From G963665495 sp963677785 (GTDB lineage: Bacteria > Desulfobacterota > Desulfovibrionia > Desulfovibrionales > Desulfovibrionaceae), in assembly GCA_963677785.2 (NCBI GenBank), contig CAXXDH010000003.1, positions 1,612,001-1,676,000 of the forward strand: 64,000 nucleotides of DNA, written 5' to 3'. The notes below the pieces were generated by a model. The model was given only the letters and a program-made list of their open reading frames with translations. It had not been told where the DNA came from and searched no databases. The position numbers and the translations under genes were made by a program. How positions within the stretch are numbered: position 1 is the stretch's first letter; every line of letters begins with the position of its first letter. Shown in pieces: positions 17,420-25,933 of the stretch.

Positions 17420-18874
17420 TTAAAACCAGCGCTGGATCACGACTTTGGTGTCGGTGAAGAACTGGAAGATCTCCTGGCCGTGTCCTTTGACGTCGCCGAA
17501 CATGGAATTGCCCGCGCCGCCGAAGGGGAAGAAACTCATGGGCGCGGCGATGCCGATGTTGATGCCGACCATGCTGGGTTTGACGCGGTACTTGAATTTC
17601 CGTGCGGCGGCGCCGTCCTGGGTGTACAGGCAGGCTGCGTTGGCGAACCCGCGCGTATTGACGATGTCGATGACCTCGTCCAGGTCCTGCGCGTCGACGA
17701 TGCTGACCACCGGGCCGAAAATCTCTTCTCTGGCAATGGTCATATCCTTGTTAATATTGCCGAAGATGGTGGGGCCGACGAAAAAGCCGTCCGCCAGGCC
17801 GTCTACACTGATGCTGCGGCCGTCCAGCAGCAGTTCGCCGCCTTCGGCAAGGCCCTTTTCGATGTAGTCTAACACGCGTTTGCGATGTGCGGCGCTGATG
17901 ACAGGTCCCATGGTAATGGATTCGTCCAGCCCGTCGCCTACTTTGATTTTTTTGGCGGCTTCCACAAAGGCTTCCTTGACCACGCCGTCCGTGTCGCCCA
18001 CCGGGCAGAGGATCGAACCGGACAGGCAGCGCTGGCCGGAGCAGCCGAAAAAGGAGGTGATCAACGAGGGCAGTCCGGCCTTGAGGTTGGCGTCCGGCAT
18101 GACGGCCACGATGTTTTTGGCGCCGCCCAAAGACTGGACGCGTTTGCCGGTTTCCCCGCAGCGCTGGTAGATGTAGCGCGCGGTGGGAGTGGAGCCGACA
18201 AAGGAAACGCCTTCAATGTCCGGGTTGTCCAGGATGGCGTTGACCACGTCGCGGCTGCCGTGAACCATGTTCACCACGCCTTCGGGCAGGCCGATATCGT
18301 CGAGGATCTCAAAGATCCGGGTCTGGGTCATGGGCACCTGTTCGGAGGGTTTGACCACGTAGGTGTTGCCCGAGACAATGGCGTAGGGCAGGAACCACCA
18401 GGGCACCATGGCCGGAAAATTGTAGGGGGCGATACAGGCGAAGACGCCCAGGGGCTGGCGATGTCCCATGCAGTCGATGCCGCGGGCAATGTCTTCCAGG
18501 GTGTAGCCGCACTGCAGCGTGGTGACCGCGGTGGCGTGTTCGACGTTTTCAATCATCCGGCGGACTTCGCCGCGGGACTCGTCAATGACCTTGCCCTGTT
18601 CTCTGGTCAGAACACGGGCGATTTCCTCGAAATTTTCCTCAAAGGCATCCTTGAGTTTGAACAGATAGCGCGCACGAGTCAGGGGCGGGGTTTCGCGCCA
18701 TTCAGGAAAGGCGCTTTTGGCTGCCTGAACAGCCGTGTCCAGGTCCTTGGCTGTCGAATAGGGCACCTGGGCGATCTTTTCACCTTTGGCCGGACAGTAG
18801 ACATCGCCGAAAACAGTGCTTTCCGAAGCGACCCATTCGCCGTCAATGTAGTTTTTTATCACGGGCAGACTCAT
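17420..18874 (-). CDS. mmsA: CoA-acylating methylmalonate/malonate-semialdehyde dehydrogenase
   Basis: 484 residues, standard length. The catalytic cysteine lies in FGCSGQRCLS, with FVGSTPTARYIY before it and REEIFGPVVSI after it, as in the MmsA branch of the aldehyde dehydrogenase superfamily. It oxidises malonate or methylmalonate semialdehyde with NAD and CoA, releasing CO2 and acetyl-CoA or propionyl-CoA. GGAGGAG precedes the ATG at 18874. Divergent from an Lrp/AsnC regulator and upstream of the aminotransferase, it is probably the first gene of a beta-alanine or 3-aminoisobutyrate degradation unit. Confidence 0.9.
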   Translation of the reverse strand: MSLPVIKNYIDGEWVASESTVFGDVYCPAKGEKIAQVPYSTAKDLDTAVQAAKSAFPEWRETPPLTRARYLFKLKDAFEENFEEIARVLTREQGKVIDESRGEVRRMIENVEHATAVTTLQCGYTLEDIARGIDCMGHRQPLGVFACIAPYNFPAMVPWWFLPYAIVSGNTYVVKPSEQVPMTQTRIFEILDDIGLPEGVVNMVHGSRDVVNAILDNPDIEGVSFVGSTPTARYIYQRCGETGKRVQSLGGAKNIVAVMPDANLKAGLPSLITSFFGCSGQRCLSGSILCPVGDTDGVVKEAFVEAAKKIKVGDGLDESITMGPVISAAHRKRVLDYIEKGLAEGGELLLDGRSISVDGLADGFFVGPTIFGNINKDMTIAREEIFGPVVSIVDAQDLDEVIDIVNTRGFANAACLYTQDGAAARKFKYRVKPSMVGINIGIAAPMSFFPFGGAGNSMFGDVKGHGQEIFQFFTDTKVVIQRWF

Positions 18875-19129
18875 GTACTCCTCCTCTGAAAGTTGCTCGG
18901 TGCAATATTGCCGTTCAAAACTTGATGCAATCTGGCCGTGTTTATTCGAAAAGTCAAGTCAAAACGGATCTAAATAACGATTTTCGTTTTTATACGTTGC
19001 AAAAAGATCGATTTCAGTTAAAAATTCATCAAAAAAAATTGATACATTTTTGTCTTGATTTTGGAATGTAAATTTTGAAACAAGGGTAGCTGCTTTCTGT
19101 AATTTAATAAAATCAGTAAGGTAGGAATT

Positions 19130-19642
19130 ATGTCCAATGAGAGTGCATGTAGCGCGGACGCGGGGGGCAAGAAAAAGAAGCGGCGCAGCCTGGATCGTAT
19201 CGACCGGGAGATGATCCGGCTGCTGCAACAGGACGGGAGAATTCCGAATACGGAAATCGCCAAGCAGATCGGCATATCGGAAGCCACGGTACGGACGCGG
19301 CTGAACCGTCTGACCAGCGAAGGCACCATTCAGATCGTTGCTGTGAGCAATCCGTTCAAAATCGGTTTTGAAATTGTGGGCATCATCCGGATCTGTTGCG
19401 ATCTGGAGAAGATCGAACATATTACCGAGGAACTGGACAAGCTCGAAGAGGTCTGGTTCATCGTCAACGCCACCGGCAATTCGGATATTTACACCGAATT
19501 CATCACCCGCTCGCTTGAAGATCTGAACGAGCTCATCTATCACAAAATAAATAAGATAGACGGCGTAACCCGTACGGAGACGTCCCTGATCATGAATTAT
19601 TCCAAACGGAAATACGACTGGGGTACGGGTTGGGACGAATAG
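19130..19642 (+). CDS. Lrp/AsnC family transcriptional regulator
   Basis: 170 residues. The N-terminal helix-turn-helix (LDRIDREMIRLLQQDGRIPN; TEIAKQIGISEATVRTRL) is followed by a RAM ligand domain (VVGIIRICCDLEKIEHITEE). A basic leader (GGKKKKRRS) precedes the HTH. It is divergent from mmsA across 255 AT-rich bases, the usual layout for a feast/famine regulator controlling the neighbouring catabolic genes and itself. The ligand is probably an amino acid or beta-amino acid (inference). Start ATG at 19130 with AGGA. Confidence 0.9.
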   Translation: MSNESACSADAGGKKKKRRSLDRIDREMIRLLQQDGRIPNTEIAKQIGISEATVRTRLNRLTSEGTIQIVAVSNPFKIGFEIVGIIRICCDLEKIEHITEELDKLEEVWFIVNATGNSDIYTEFITRSLEDLNELIYHKINKIDGVTRTETSLIMNYSKRKYDWGTGWDE

Positions 19643-19657
19643 ATGCACGGAAGTGTT

Positions 19658-19690
19658 CCAGCCAGGGGATTACGCCGCGTACCTGGCTGG
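19658..19690. terminator. hairpin between convergent lrp-like and EamA genes
   Basis: Exact 9-bp arms CCAGCCAGG (19658-19666) and CCTGGCTGG (19682-19690) with a 15-base loop, in the convergent gap. There is no strong T-run, so termination is probable rather than certain. Confidence 0.5.
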
Positions 19691-19703
19691 AGGTGGCACG
19701 GGC

Positions 19704-20606
19704 TCAGCTCTTTTCGCTGCTGCCCGTGGGCCAGAGCTGCGAGACGAGCATGGCCGCGAACATCAGCGTGCAGCCCAGCATGGCGCGCGAGCTCATGGTT
19801 TCGCCCAGCATCAGCCAGCCGGAAAGGGCGGCGAATACGGACTCCATGGAGAGCAGCACGGACGCGTGAGCCGGAGGAGCGTCGCGCTGGGCTACGATCT
19901 GCAGCGTATATGCCACGCCTACGGACACCAGTCCGCCGTACAGTATGGGGATGGCGCCTTTGGTCAATCCTTCCATGGTGGTTGTTTCAAACAGAATACC
20001 CGCGATACCCGAGAATACGGCACAGGCCGCGTATTGGCTCACGGCGAGCTTGAGCGGATCCGTACGGGTGGTCAGATAGCCGATGAGCAGTACGTGTCCG
20101 GCCCAGAAAAACGCGCCGATGAGCTGGAGCAGGTCCCCGTATTCCATGGTGAAGGATTCGGTGATGCTCAGCAAATAAAGGCCTGAGGCGGCAAGCGCCG
20201 CGCCCAGCCAGACGCCCAATCCTTGTTTCGCGCCAAAGAACATGGCTCCGATGGGGACAAAGACCACATAGAGTCCGGTAATGAATCCGGCTTTGCCGGC
20301 CGTGGTGTAGAGCAGGCCGATTTGCTGCAGGCTGGCCCCGGCGAACAGACAGAGCCCGGCCAGTCCGCCCCAGAGCAGATAGCGCAGCACGGGCTCGCGG
20401 TAGGCCAACGGTCCGGGCGTTCCCCGGTTTTTCAGGCCGCGCCAGACAATGGGGCTCAGGGCCAGAGCGCCCAGAACAAAGCGAATGGCGTTGAAGGTAT
20501 AAGGTTCGACATATTGGCCGCCCACACGCTGCGCCACAAATGCGCAGCCCCAGATGGTCGCCGTGGTCAACAGCAACACATCCGCTTTCAAGCTTTTTGT
20601 GTTCAT
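19704..20606 (-). CDS. EamA/DMT family transporter
   Basis: About 300 residues from the ATG at 20606; an in-frame extension to 20675 gives a basic leader without membrane character, so the inner start is preferred although its ribosome site is weak. Ten predicted transmembrane helices in two EamA halves (TTATIWGCAFVAQRVGG; GGLVSVGVAYTLQIVAQRDA). The family exports amino acids and other metabolites across the inner membrane; the substrate is unknown. It faces the Lrp-like gene tail to tail, so no operon link is implied. A stray GCCTCCGGCGG motif lies just upstream at about 20621. Confidence 0.85.
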   Translation of the reverse strand: MNTKSLKADVLLLTTATIWGCAFVAQRVGGQYVEPYTFNAIRFVLGALALSPIVWRGLKNRGTPGPLAYREPVLRYLLWGGLAGLCLFAGASLQQIGLLYTTAGKAGFITGLYVVFVPIGAMFFGAKQGLGVWLGAALAASGLYLLSITESFTMEYGDLLQLIGAFFWAGHVLLIGYLTTRTDPLKLAVSQYAACAVFSGIAGILFETTTMEGLTKGAIPILYGGLVSVGVAYTLQIVAQRDAPPAHASVLLSMESVFAALSGWLMLGETMSSRAMLGCTLMFAAMLVSQLWPTGSSEKS

Positions 20607-20840
20607 AATTGGTAAAAAATGCCTCCGGCGGGGGCACTCACTTTGCTTATCAAATTGAAGTAAAAAACGGGGCAAACAGATTCGATTCTCAGTATCGTAA
20701 ACTCACTATGATAAGCGAAGTGAGTATACCCTCAACATCCAAAAGACGCTCAGAGTCTGTCTCCAAACTATCAAGGGTCATCTTTTTCTGAAAACGTAGA
20801 GGACAATCATCTAGAGACAGACCCATTCGGAAAAAATCCG

Positions 20841-21866
20841 TCAAAAGACCTCGCCCACCATACAGCGCGCGCTACCTCCCCCGATTTTTTCAATGGTCGG
20901 GATACTAACGGGAAGCAGGGTGCAGTACTCGGACAGCGCGGCCTTTTGTTCAGGCGTAAATGCATCGTAAGCGGTTTTCGACAGCAGCAGAACCTTGGAG
21001 TTGTCCGCCGTGTTCAGTTCAATCACATTTCCGCACATGTGATAGATCTGCTCCAGAGTGATGGGGATAATCTTTTTGCCCAGCCTGTGCAGCTCGTCAA
21101 CGACCTTTTTCCGCTCCAGCTCATCTTTGATGGACTCCAGGCAGACAACGGCGAATTCTCCGGCTACGCTCATCATGACGTTGGTATGATAAATGTCCGA
21201 GCCGTTTTTATCCTGGCTGTGAAATGAAACAATTTTATAGCCCATCCGCTTGCCGAAATCTTCAAGAACTTCCAAGCTGCTGCGGGGAGACAAAACCGCG
21301 AATGCCACACCATGAACGCGGTCCAGAACCATGCTGCCCGTGCCTTCCAGATAGTGCCCGGATTTTTCATGCCCTGTAAGATCCGTCACTTTGTCCACAG
21401 CAAATCCTTGGTCCGTGATTTTTGTCTTGAGCAAATCGACCTGGCGTTCCGCCTGCCTGTTCGGGGCCATCATGGGATACAGAACAAGAACTCTTTCACC
21501 GTCGGATTTTTTGTGCACTGAAAACCAGTTATTGGGAAACACGGCGTCGGGAGTGACCACGTCTTTACGGCTGGGAAGGATTATGACGCGCACGCCCGCG
21601 TCCTGCAGCTTTTGGGTCATGTCCCCAAATTCCTGCAGGGCCTGTTGCCGGACCTGTTCAACATCATCCATTTGGTTTTGAAACACATTGCTTCCGGCGG
21701 TTTCAGCGTTAAATCCAAAATAATCCGGAGAAACCATAAGTACGGTGTCCGTATTCTGGACCGGCTCCACCTGTCTGTTTGTGCTGCACTCCCCAGGATA
21801 CGCTCTTGCGGTTAGCAACAGAAAAAGAAGGAGAAATCCAATTGATCTTGCTGTGTTTTTTTTCAT
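20841..21866 (-). CDS. secreted arginine-deiminase-like protein (CtlX/amidinotransferase fold)
   Basis: 341 residues. A clear N-terminal signal peptide (KKNTARSIGFLLLFLLLTAR, then AYPGE) leads into a pentein-fold domain. Motifs: DAVFPNNWFS, GHYLEGTGSMVLDR, YHTNVMMSVAGEFAV and, at the end, GGGSARCM with the catalytic cysteine. This matches the citrulline-utilisation hydrolase/arginine deiminase-related family. Family members hydrolyse guanidino or ureido compounds and are normally cytosolic; an exported form is unusual. A polar amino-acid importer is encoded some 450 bases upstream on the same strand and could take up the product (inference). The substrate is unknown. Confidence 0.85.
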   Translation of the reverse strand: MKKNTARSIGFLLLFLLLTARAYPGECSTNRQVEPVQNTDTVLMVSPDYFGFNAETAGSNVFQNQMDDVEQVRQQALQEFGDMTQKLQDAGVRVIILPSRKDVVTPDAVFPNNWFSVHKKSDGERVLVLYPMMAPNRQAERQVDLLKTKITDQGFAVDKVTDLTGHEKSGHYLEGTGSMVLDRVHGVAFAVLSPRSSLEVLEDFGKRMGYKIVSFHSQDKNGSDIYHTNVMMSVAGEFAVVCLESIKDELERKKVVDELHRLGKKIIPITLEQIYHMCGNVIELNTADNSKVLLLSKTAYDAFTPEQKAALSEYCTLLPVSIPTIEKIGGGSARCMVGEVF

Positions 21867-22318
21867 GGCATGCCCCCCTGATTAAAAATAAGGTTAGTAT
21901 TGCGGGCCAGTTTGTCCCAGGCCGCTATTTGAAAAAACGTAAGGGGTATTGGATACTTTTTCTCTGAAAAAAGCAAGAACCCGCAATAACCAATAGGTAC
22001 ATTTCGTATGCCCGATGCACGAAAAAAGTCAGGACTGGTTTTCAAATTGTCGCACCCCAATTACACATGCGGCAATGAAGATCATGGGCAGGAAGGTAAC
22101 GAATGGCAATGCGGCAGGACTTTTTTATTTTACAGAAAAAATATCCAATAAGGTGCCTCTGTTCAATACAAGACGCGTATCTGTTGGGGGGGATACTCGC
22201 AGGGCCGGGCGTACGGCTGCGGTCTGCCCTTAAGGTAGGCCTGTTGATGCGTTTTTTTCAAAGCTCGCCAGGGGGAACTCCTTATTACTTTCAGAGAATC
22301 GTACGATTGATTTGTTTC
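21867..22318. other. 452-base gap with an imperfect inverted repeat, no gene seen
   Basis: No frame here has a plausible start and family pattern. 21947-21962 (TATTGGATACTTTTTC) is the reverse complement of 22135-22150 apart from one base. The gap separates the importer operon (22319 onward) from the secreted deiminase-like gene and should hold the latter's promoter. Confidence 0.5.
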
Positions 22319-23050
22319 TCAGCCGCCGATGGTAATATTGCCGGGTTCCGCCGCCGTGGCGCGTTCGCGCAGATGCGCGGTGATCCGCAGTTCGATTTTG
22401 CGCAGGAAATACAGCACGCCGTAGACAATGACAAGATAAAAGACCGCGGCCGTAATATAGACTTCGTAGATGGCGAACGAACGCGCGGCAATGACCCGGG
22501 CCACGCCGGTGATGTCCATGACCGTGATGATGGACACCAGCGAACTGGCCTGCAGCAGAAAGACCACTTCGTTGGTATAGGCGGGCCAGGCCAGGCGGAA
22601 GGCTTTGGGCAGGATGATCCTGCGGTACAGTTTGAAGGTCCCCATGCCCAGGGCGCGTCCGGCTTCGATTTCTCCGTACGGTACGGACTGTATGGCCCCA
22701 CGCACGATTTCGGCCGTATACGCGGAGGTGTTCAGGGTCATGGAGAGGATCGAACAAAAGTAGGCTTCTCTGAAAAAGACCCAGAGGTCGATGGAGGTCA
22801 GAAACTGACGAAATTGCCCGCTGCCGTAATAGATGAGAAATATCTGCACCAGCATGGGCGTTCCTCGAAAGTAGAGGATGTATGCGTATGCCGGGTATTT
22901 GTAAAAGGGATTTTTGGAAAGCCGCATCAGCGCCATGGGGATGGCCAGGCAAAATCCGAAGGCCAGGCTGATGAACGTCAGTTCCATGGTGACCCAGGCG
23001 CCGTCCAGAAGTTTAGGGAGGGACTCGATAATAATATCAGGCAGCAGCAT
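22319..23050 (-). CDS. polar amino-acid ABC transporter permease, HisM-like
   Basis: 243 residues, five predicted transmembrane helices, with the conserved coupling loop IEAGRALGMGTFKLYRRIIL. The IYFRGTPMLVQ-type motif (YFRGTPMLVQIFLIYYG) and overall length fit HisM of the lysine/arginine/ornithine/histidine importers. The start overlaps the previous permease stop by one base (23050). Last gene of the ATPase, binding protein, permease, permease unit. Confidence 0.9.
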   Translation of the reverse strand: MLLPDIIIESLPKLLDGAWVTMELTFISLAFGFCLAIPMALMRLSKNPFYKYPAYAYILYFRGTPMLVQIFLIYYGSGQFRQFLTSIDLWVFFREAYFCSILSMTLNTSAYTAEIVRGAIQSVPYGEIEAGRALGMGTFKLYRRIILPKAFRLAWPAYTNEVVFLLQASSLVSIITVMDITGVARVIAARSFAIYEVYITAAVFYLVIVYGVLYFLRKIELRITAHLRERATAAEPGNITIGG

Positions 23051-23742
23051 TATTTAGCCCTCCGGACACCGCGGTTGGCCCAGCGTTCGCAGCGTTGCTG
23101 CCCCCACTGGGAAAGCAGGGTGATCACCAGGTAGATCATGGAAGCGGCGAAAAAAACGGTAAATGGTTTACGCAGCGCGCGTGAGGCGATTTCGGAGTTG
23201 CGCATCAGTTCGGGAAGCTGGATGACGGAGATCAGGGCCGTGGCCTTGATCAGAATCATCCAGACGTTGCCCAGTCCGGGCAGAGCGAAACGCCAGAGCT
23301 GGGGCAGAAGAATACGGCGGAACATGAGAACGGGCCCCATGCCCATGGCTTTGGCTGCTTCGGCCTGTCCGCGCGGGACCGCCATGATGGCGCCGCGGAA
23401 GACCTCCGTGGTAAAGGCGCCGTAAATGAATCCGATGGTGCAGACGCCGGAAATGAAGGGGTTGAAGTCGATGATGATTTCCTGGCCGAAGGCTGCGGTG
23501 ATTTGCATGACCAGGGTGGGCACGCCGTAAAATATGAGCAGAATCAGCACCAGTTCGGGAACCCCTCGGATTACGGTGGTGTAGATCGACGTGAACATGT
23601 TGACGGGCTTGGACTTGCACAATTTTCCCCAAGCCCCCAGCAGGCCGAGAACAATGGCCACGAACATGGAGGACAGGCCGACAAGTATGGTGAGCTTGGT
23701 CCCTTTAAGAAGCAGCCATTCGTATCCTTCTAGGCCGAACAT
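23050..23742 (-). CDS. polar amino-acid ABC transporter permease, HisQ-like
   Basis: 230 residues, five predicted membrane helices, with VIRGVPELVLILLIFYG and the coupling loop AEAAKAMGMGPVLMFRRILL. It pairs with the HisM-like protein to form the inner-membrane channel of the importer. The C-terminus is basic (RCERWANRGVRRAK). One hundred bases separate it from the binding-protein gene. Confidence 0.9.
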   Translation of the reverse strand: MFGLEGYEWLLLKGTKLTILVGLSSMFVAIVLGLLGAWGKLCKSKPVNMFTSIYTTVIRGVPELVLILLIFYGVPTLVMQITAAFGQEIIIDFNPFISGVCTIGFIYGAFTTEVFRGAIMAVPRGQAEAAKAMGMGPVLMFRRILLPQLWRFALPGLGNVWMILIKATALISVIQLPELMRNSEIASRALRKPFTVFFAASMIYLVITLLSQWGQQRCERWANRGVRRAK

Positions 23743-23842
23743 AGGTATTCCTCGATAATCTTTTTACAACGCGCAACAGGCAGGTGGGAAACCGGGGAAC
23801 GCGGCAGGGCGTTCCCCGGCAGGATTACAGACTTAAACGTGC

Positions 23843-24625
23843 TTATTCGCCGTACAGATCGAAATCAAAGTACTTGGCGTTGATCTTCTGGTAGGTGCCG
23901 TCGGCGCGGATTTCCTTGATGGCTTTGTTGAAAGCCTCGACCAGTTCGGGTTCGCCCTTGCGAACGGCGATGCCGATGCCGGCGCCGAACCATTTTTCCT
24001 CGGTGTGGGCCGGGCCGACGAACTGGTAGTCCTTGCCGTCGGGCGTATCCAGAAAACCGCCCTGCAGTACGACGGTATCGGCGAAAACGTAGTCCACGCG
24101 GCCGGAGACCAGATCCATGTTGGCCTCTTCCTGTTTGGCGTAGGCTTTGATGTCGGCCACGTCGCCGTAATTGTCGCGAATGAAGTTTTCATGAATGGTG
24201 GCGCGCTGTACACCGATGGTCTTGCCTTTGAGGCCTTCCTTGGTGACGTCGGCCTTGACGTTTTTGGGGGCGACGAACTTGGCGGGAGTCTGGTAATATT
24301 TGTCCGTGAAATCAACTTTCTGCTGGCGTTCTTCGGTAATGGACATGGAAGCCACGATGGCGTCGAACTTTTTGGCCAGCAGGGCGGGGATCAGACCGTC
24401 CCAGTCCTGGACCACGAATTCACAGGTCACATCCATTTTTTCGCAAAGGGCTTTGGCGATATCAATGTCGAATCCCTGCAGCTGGCCTTTTTCATCAACA
24501 AGGTTGAAAGGAGGGTAGGCGCCCTCGGTGCCGATACGTACGACTTTTTTGGCGGCGAACGCCGCGCTGGAAACCAGCATGACGGCCGCGAGCGCACAAA
24601 CAGCGATCATCAACATCTTTTTCAT
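23843..24625 (-). CDS. periplasmic polar amino-acid binding protein
   Basis: 260 residues from the ATG at 24625, chosen because GAGGAGAG lies just upstream and the signal peptide then begins MKKMLMIAVCALAAVML, with cleavage expected after AAFA. The mature part starts KKVVRIGTEGAYPPFNLVDE and has GFDIDIAKALCEKM, the classic type 3 solute-binding pattern of the LAO/HisJ group. It captures an amino acid and delivers it to the HisQM-like channel. A cationic amino acid such as arginine, lysine or ornithine is likely from family resemblance only. Confidence 0.92.
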   Translation of the reverse strand: MKKMLMIAVCALAAVMLVSSAAFAAKKVVRIGTEGAYPPFNLVDEKGQLQGFDIDIAKALCEKMDVTCEFVVQDWDGLIPALLAKKFDAIVASMSITEERQQKVDFTDKYYQTPAKFVAPKNVKADVTKEGLKGKTIGVQRATIHENFIRDNYGDVADIKAYAKQEEANMDLVSGRVDYVFADTVVLQGGFLDTPDGKDYQFVGPAHTEEKWFGAGIGIAVRKGEPELVEAFNKAIKEIRADGTYQKINAKYFDFDLYGE

Positions 24626-24652
24626 TGCATCTCTCCTCACGTATTTTTCAGG

Positions 24653-25453
24653 TTATGCCTGCCCGTTGTCTTCGTTGCCGAGAAAACGCGACAGGAAATT
24701 GCGGCAGATTTCGGAATGGGGATTCTGGAAGACCTGTTTCGGCGGACCCTGTTCCTCCACATGGCCCTGATGCAGAAACATGACGTGCGAGGCCACGTCC
24801 TGGGCGAAATCCATTTCGTGGGTGGCGATGATCATGGTCCTGCCTTCCTGGGCCAGGGTCTCCATGACGTGCAGCACTTCGCCGACCATTTCGGGGTCCA
24901 GGGCGGATGTGGGTTCGTCGAAAAGGATTACGTCCGGCTGCATGGCCAGAGCCCGGGCAATGGCCACGCGCTGCTGCTGCCCGCCGGAGAGGTGCGCCGG
25001 GTAATCCTTGGCCTTGCCGGCAATGCCGACCTTGTCCAGCAGCTCCAGAGCCAGCTCTTCCATTTCCTTTTTGGGCTTGCCGAGAACATGCACGGGGGCT
25101 TCGATGACGTTTTGCATCACCGTCATATGCTCCCAGAGATTGAATTGCTGAAAAACCATGCCCAGGCGCGTCCGGATGCGTTCGACCTGTTTGTTGTCCG
25201 CGGGGATGAATTCACCCCGGCGGTTTGTTTTCATCTTGATCTGCTCGCCGTTGATCCTGATGCTTCCTTTGTCCGGAGTTTCCAGAAGGTTGATGCAGCG
25301 GAGAAAGGTGCTTTTTCCGGATCCGCTTGAACCGATCAGGGCGATGACGTCGCCCACGTGGGCAGTGAGGGAAATGCCTTTGAGAACTTCCAACGGGCCG
25401 AAGCTCTTATGTATGTCTTCGACCTCGAGCGCGGGGTGTGAGTTGTTTTCCAA
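24653..25453 (-). CDS. polar amino-acid ABC transporter ATPase, HisP-like
   Basis: 266 residues, with Walker A GSSGSGKST, signature LSGGQQQRVAIARAL and Walker B VILFDEPTSALDPE. The insert around residues 60-90 (NRRGEFIPADNKQVERIRTR) is typical of HisP. The start is a TTG at 25453; no ATG is available before the ABC fold begins (ALEVEDIHKSFG). It is the first gene of the importer operon, 28 bases before the binding protein start. Confidence 0.92.
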   Translation of the reverse strand: MENNSHPALEVEDIHKSFGPLEVLKGISLTAHVGDVIALIGSSGSGKSTFLRCINLLETPDKGSIRINGEQIKMKTNRRGEFIPADNKQVERIRTRLGMVFQQFNLWEHMTVMQNVIEAPVHVLGKPKKEMEELALELLDKVGIAGKAKDYPAHLSGGQQQRVAIARALAMQPDVILFDEPTSALDPEMVGEVLHVMETLAQEGRTMIIATHEMDFAQDVASHVMFLHQGHVEEQGPPKQVFQNPHSEICRNFLSRFLGNEDNGQA

Positions 25454-25933
25454 TGCTTTCTCTCTTACGTAAAATTCAATGCTTTAACAGGGATACAGTA
25501 TTAAAAACAGCAATGTCAATGCAGATTTCCTGCTGGTTTGCTGATACAAATCAATCTAATTTAACAAAATTGCGTAAAAAGAAAGTCCCTGATGGTGCTT
25601 ACTTTTTTGCTAAGCAAAAATAGTGCTCAAAGTTGCGTATTGTGCAGAATCGGTATTGTTTTTTATGAAAAATAAAAAAATGTGAAAAATGAGGAAGAAA
25701 CAAGCTGTCGGGAGAGGAGGTGATAGGTTTGAAAAACTTGAATCATATTCAAAAAGTACAACCCTGTCATATTGAGGCGGGAAAAAGATTCAATTTTGTT
25801 AAAAATTGACTTCTCATTGGAGGAAGTCGCCTTGGATAGTCACAACTCCTTCCGTACGCAGGAAATCCGTTGGGAGGATATTGTTGCTTAAGGCTTAAAA
25901 AAACGTTCGCAGCCGGGTGTGGAGCGGCGAAGC
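25454..25933. other. 480-base AT-rich regulatory gap upstream of the importer operon
   Basis: No gene is supported. It should carry the importer promoter. A short 17-base palindrome TTTTTGCTAAGCAAAAA lies at 25604-25620 and could be an operator. No clear terminator for the MscS-like gene, which lies on the other side and is transcribed away, is needed here. Confidence 0.5.
25492..25519 (-). promoter_or_regulatory. possible sigma-70 promoter of the amino-acid importer
   Basis: On the minus strand a perfect TTGACA (complement of 25514-25519) is followed after 16 bases by TGTATC (complement of 25492-25497), about 40 bases before the TTG start. The -10 match is weak. Confidence 0.35.
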
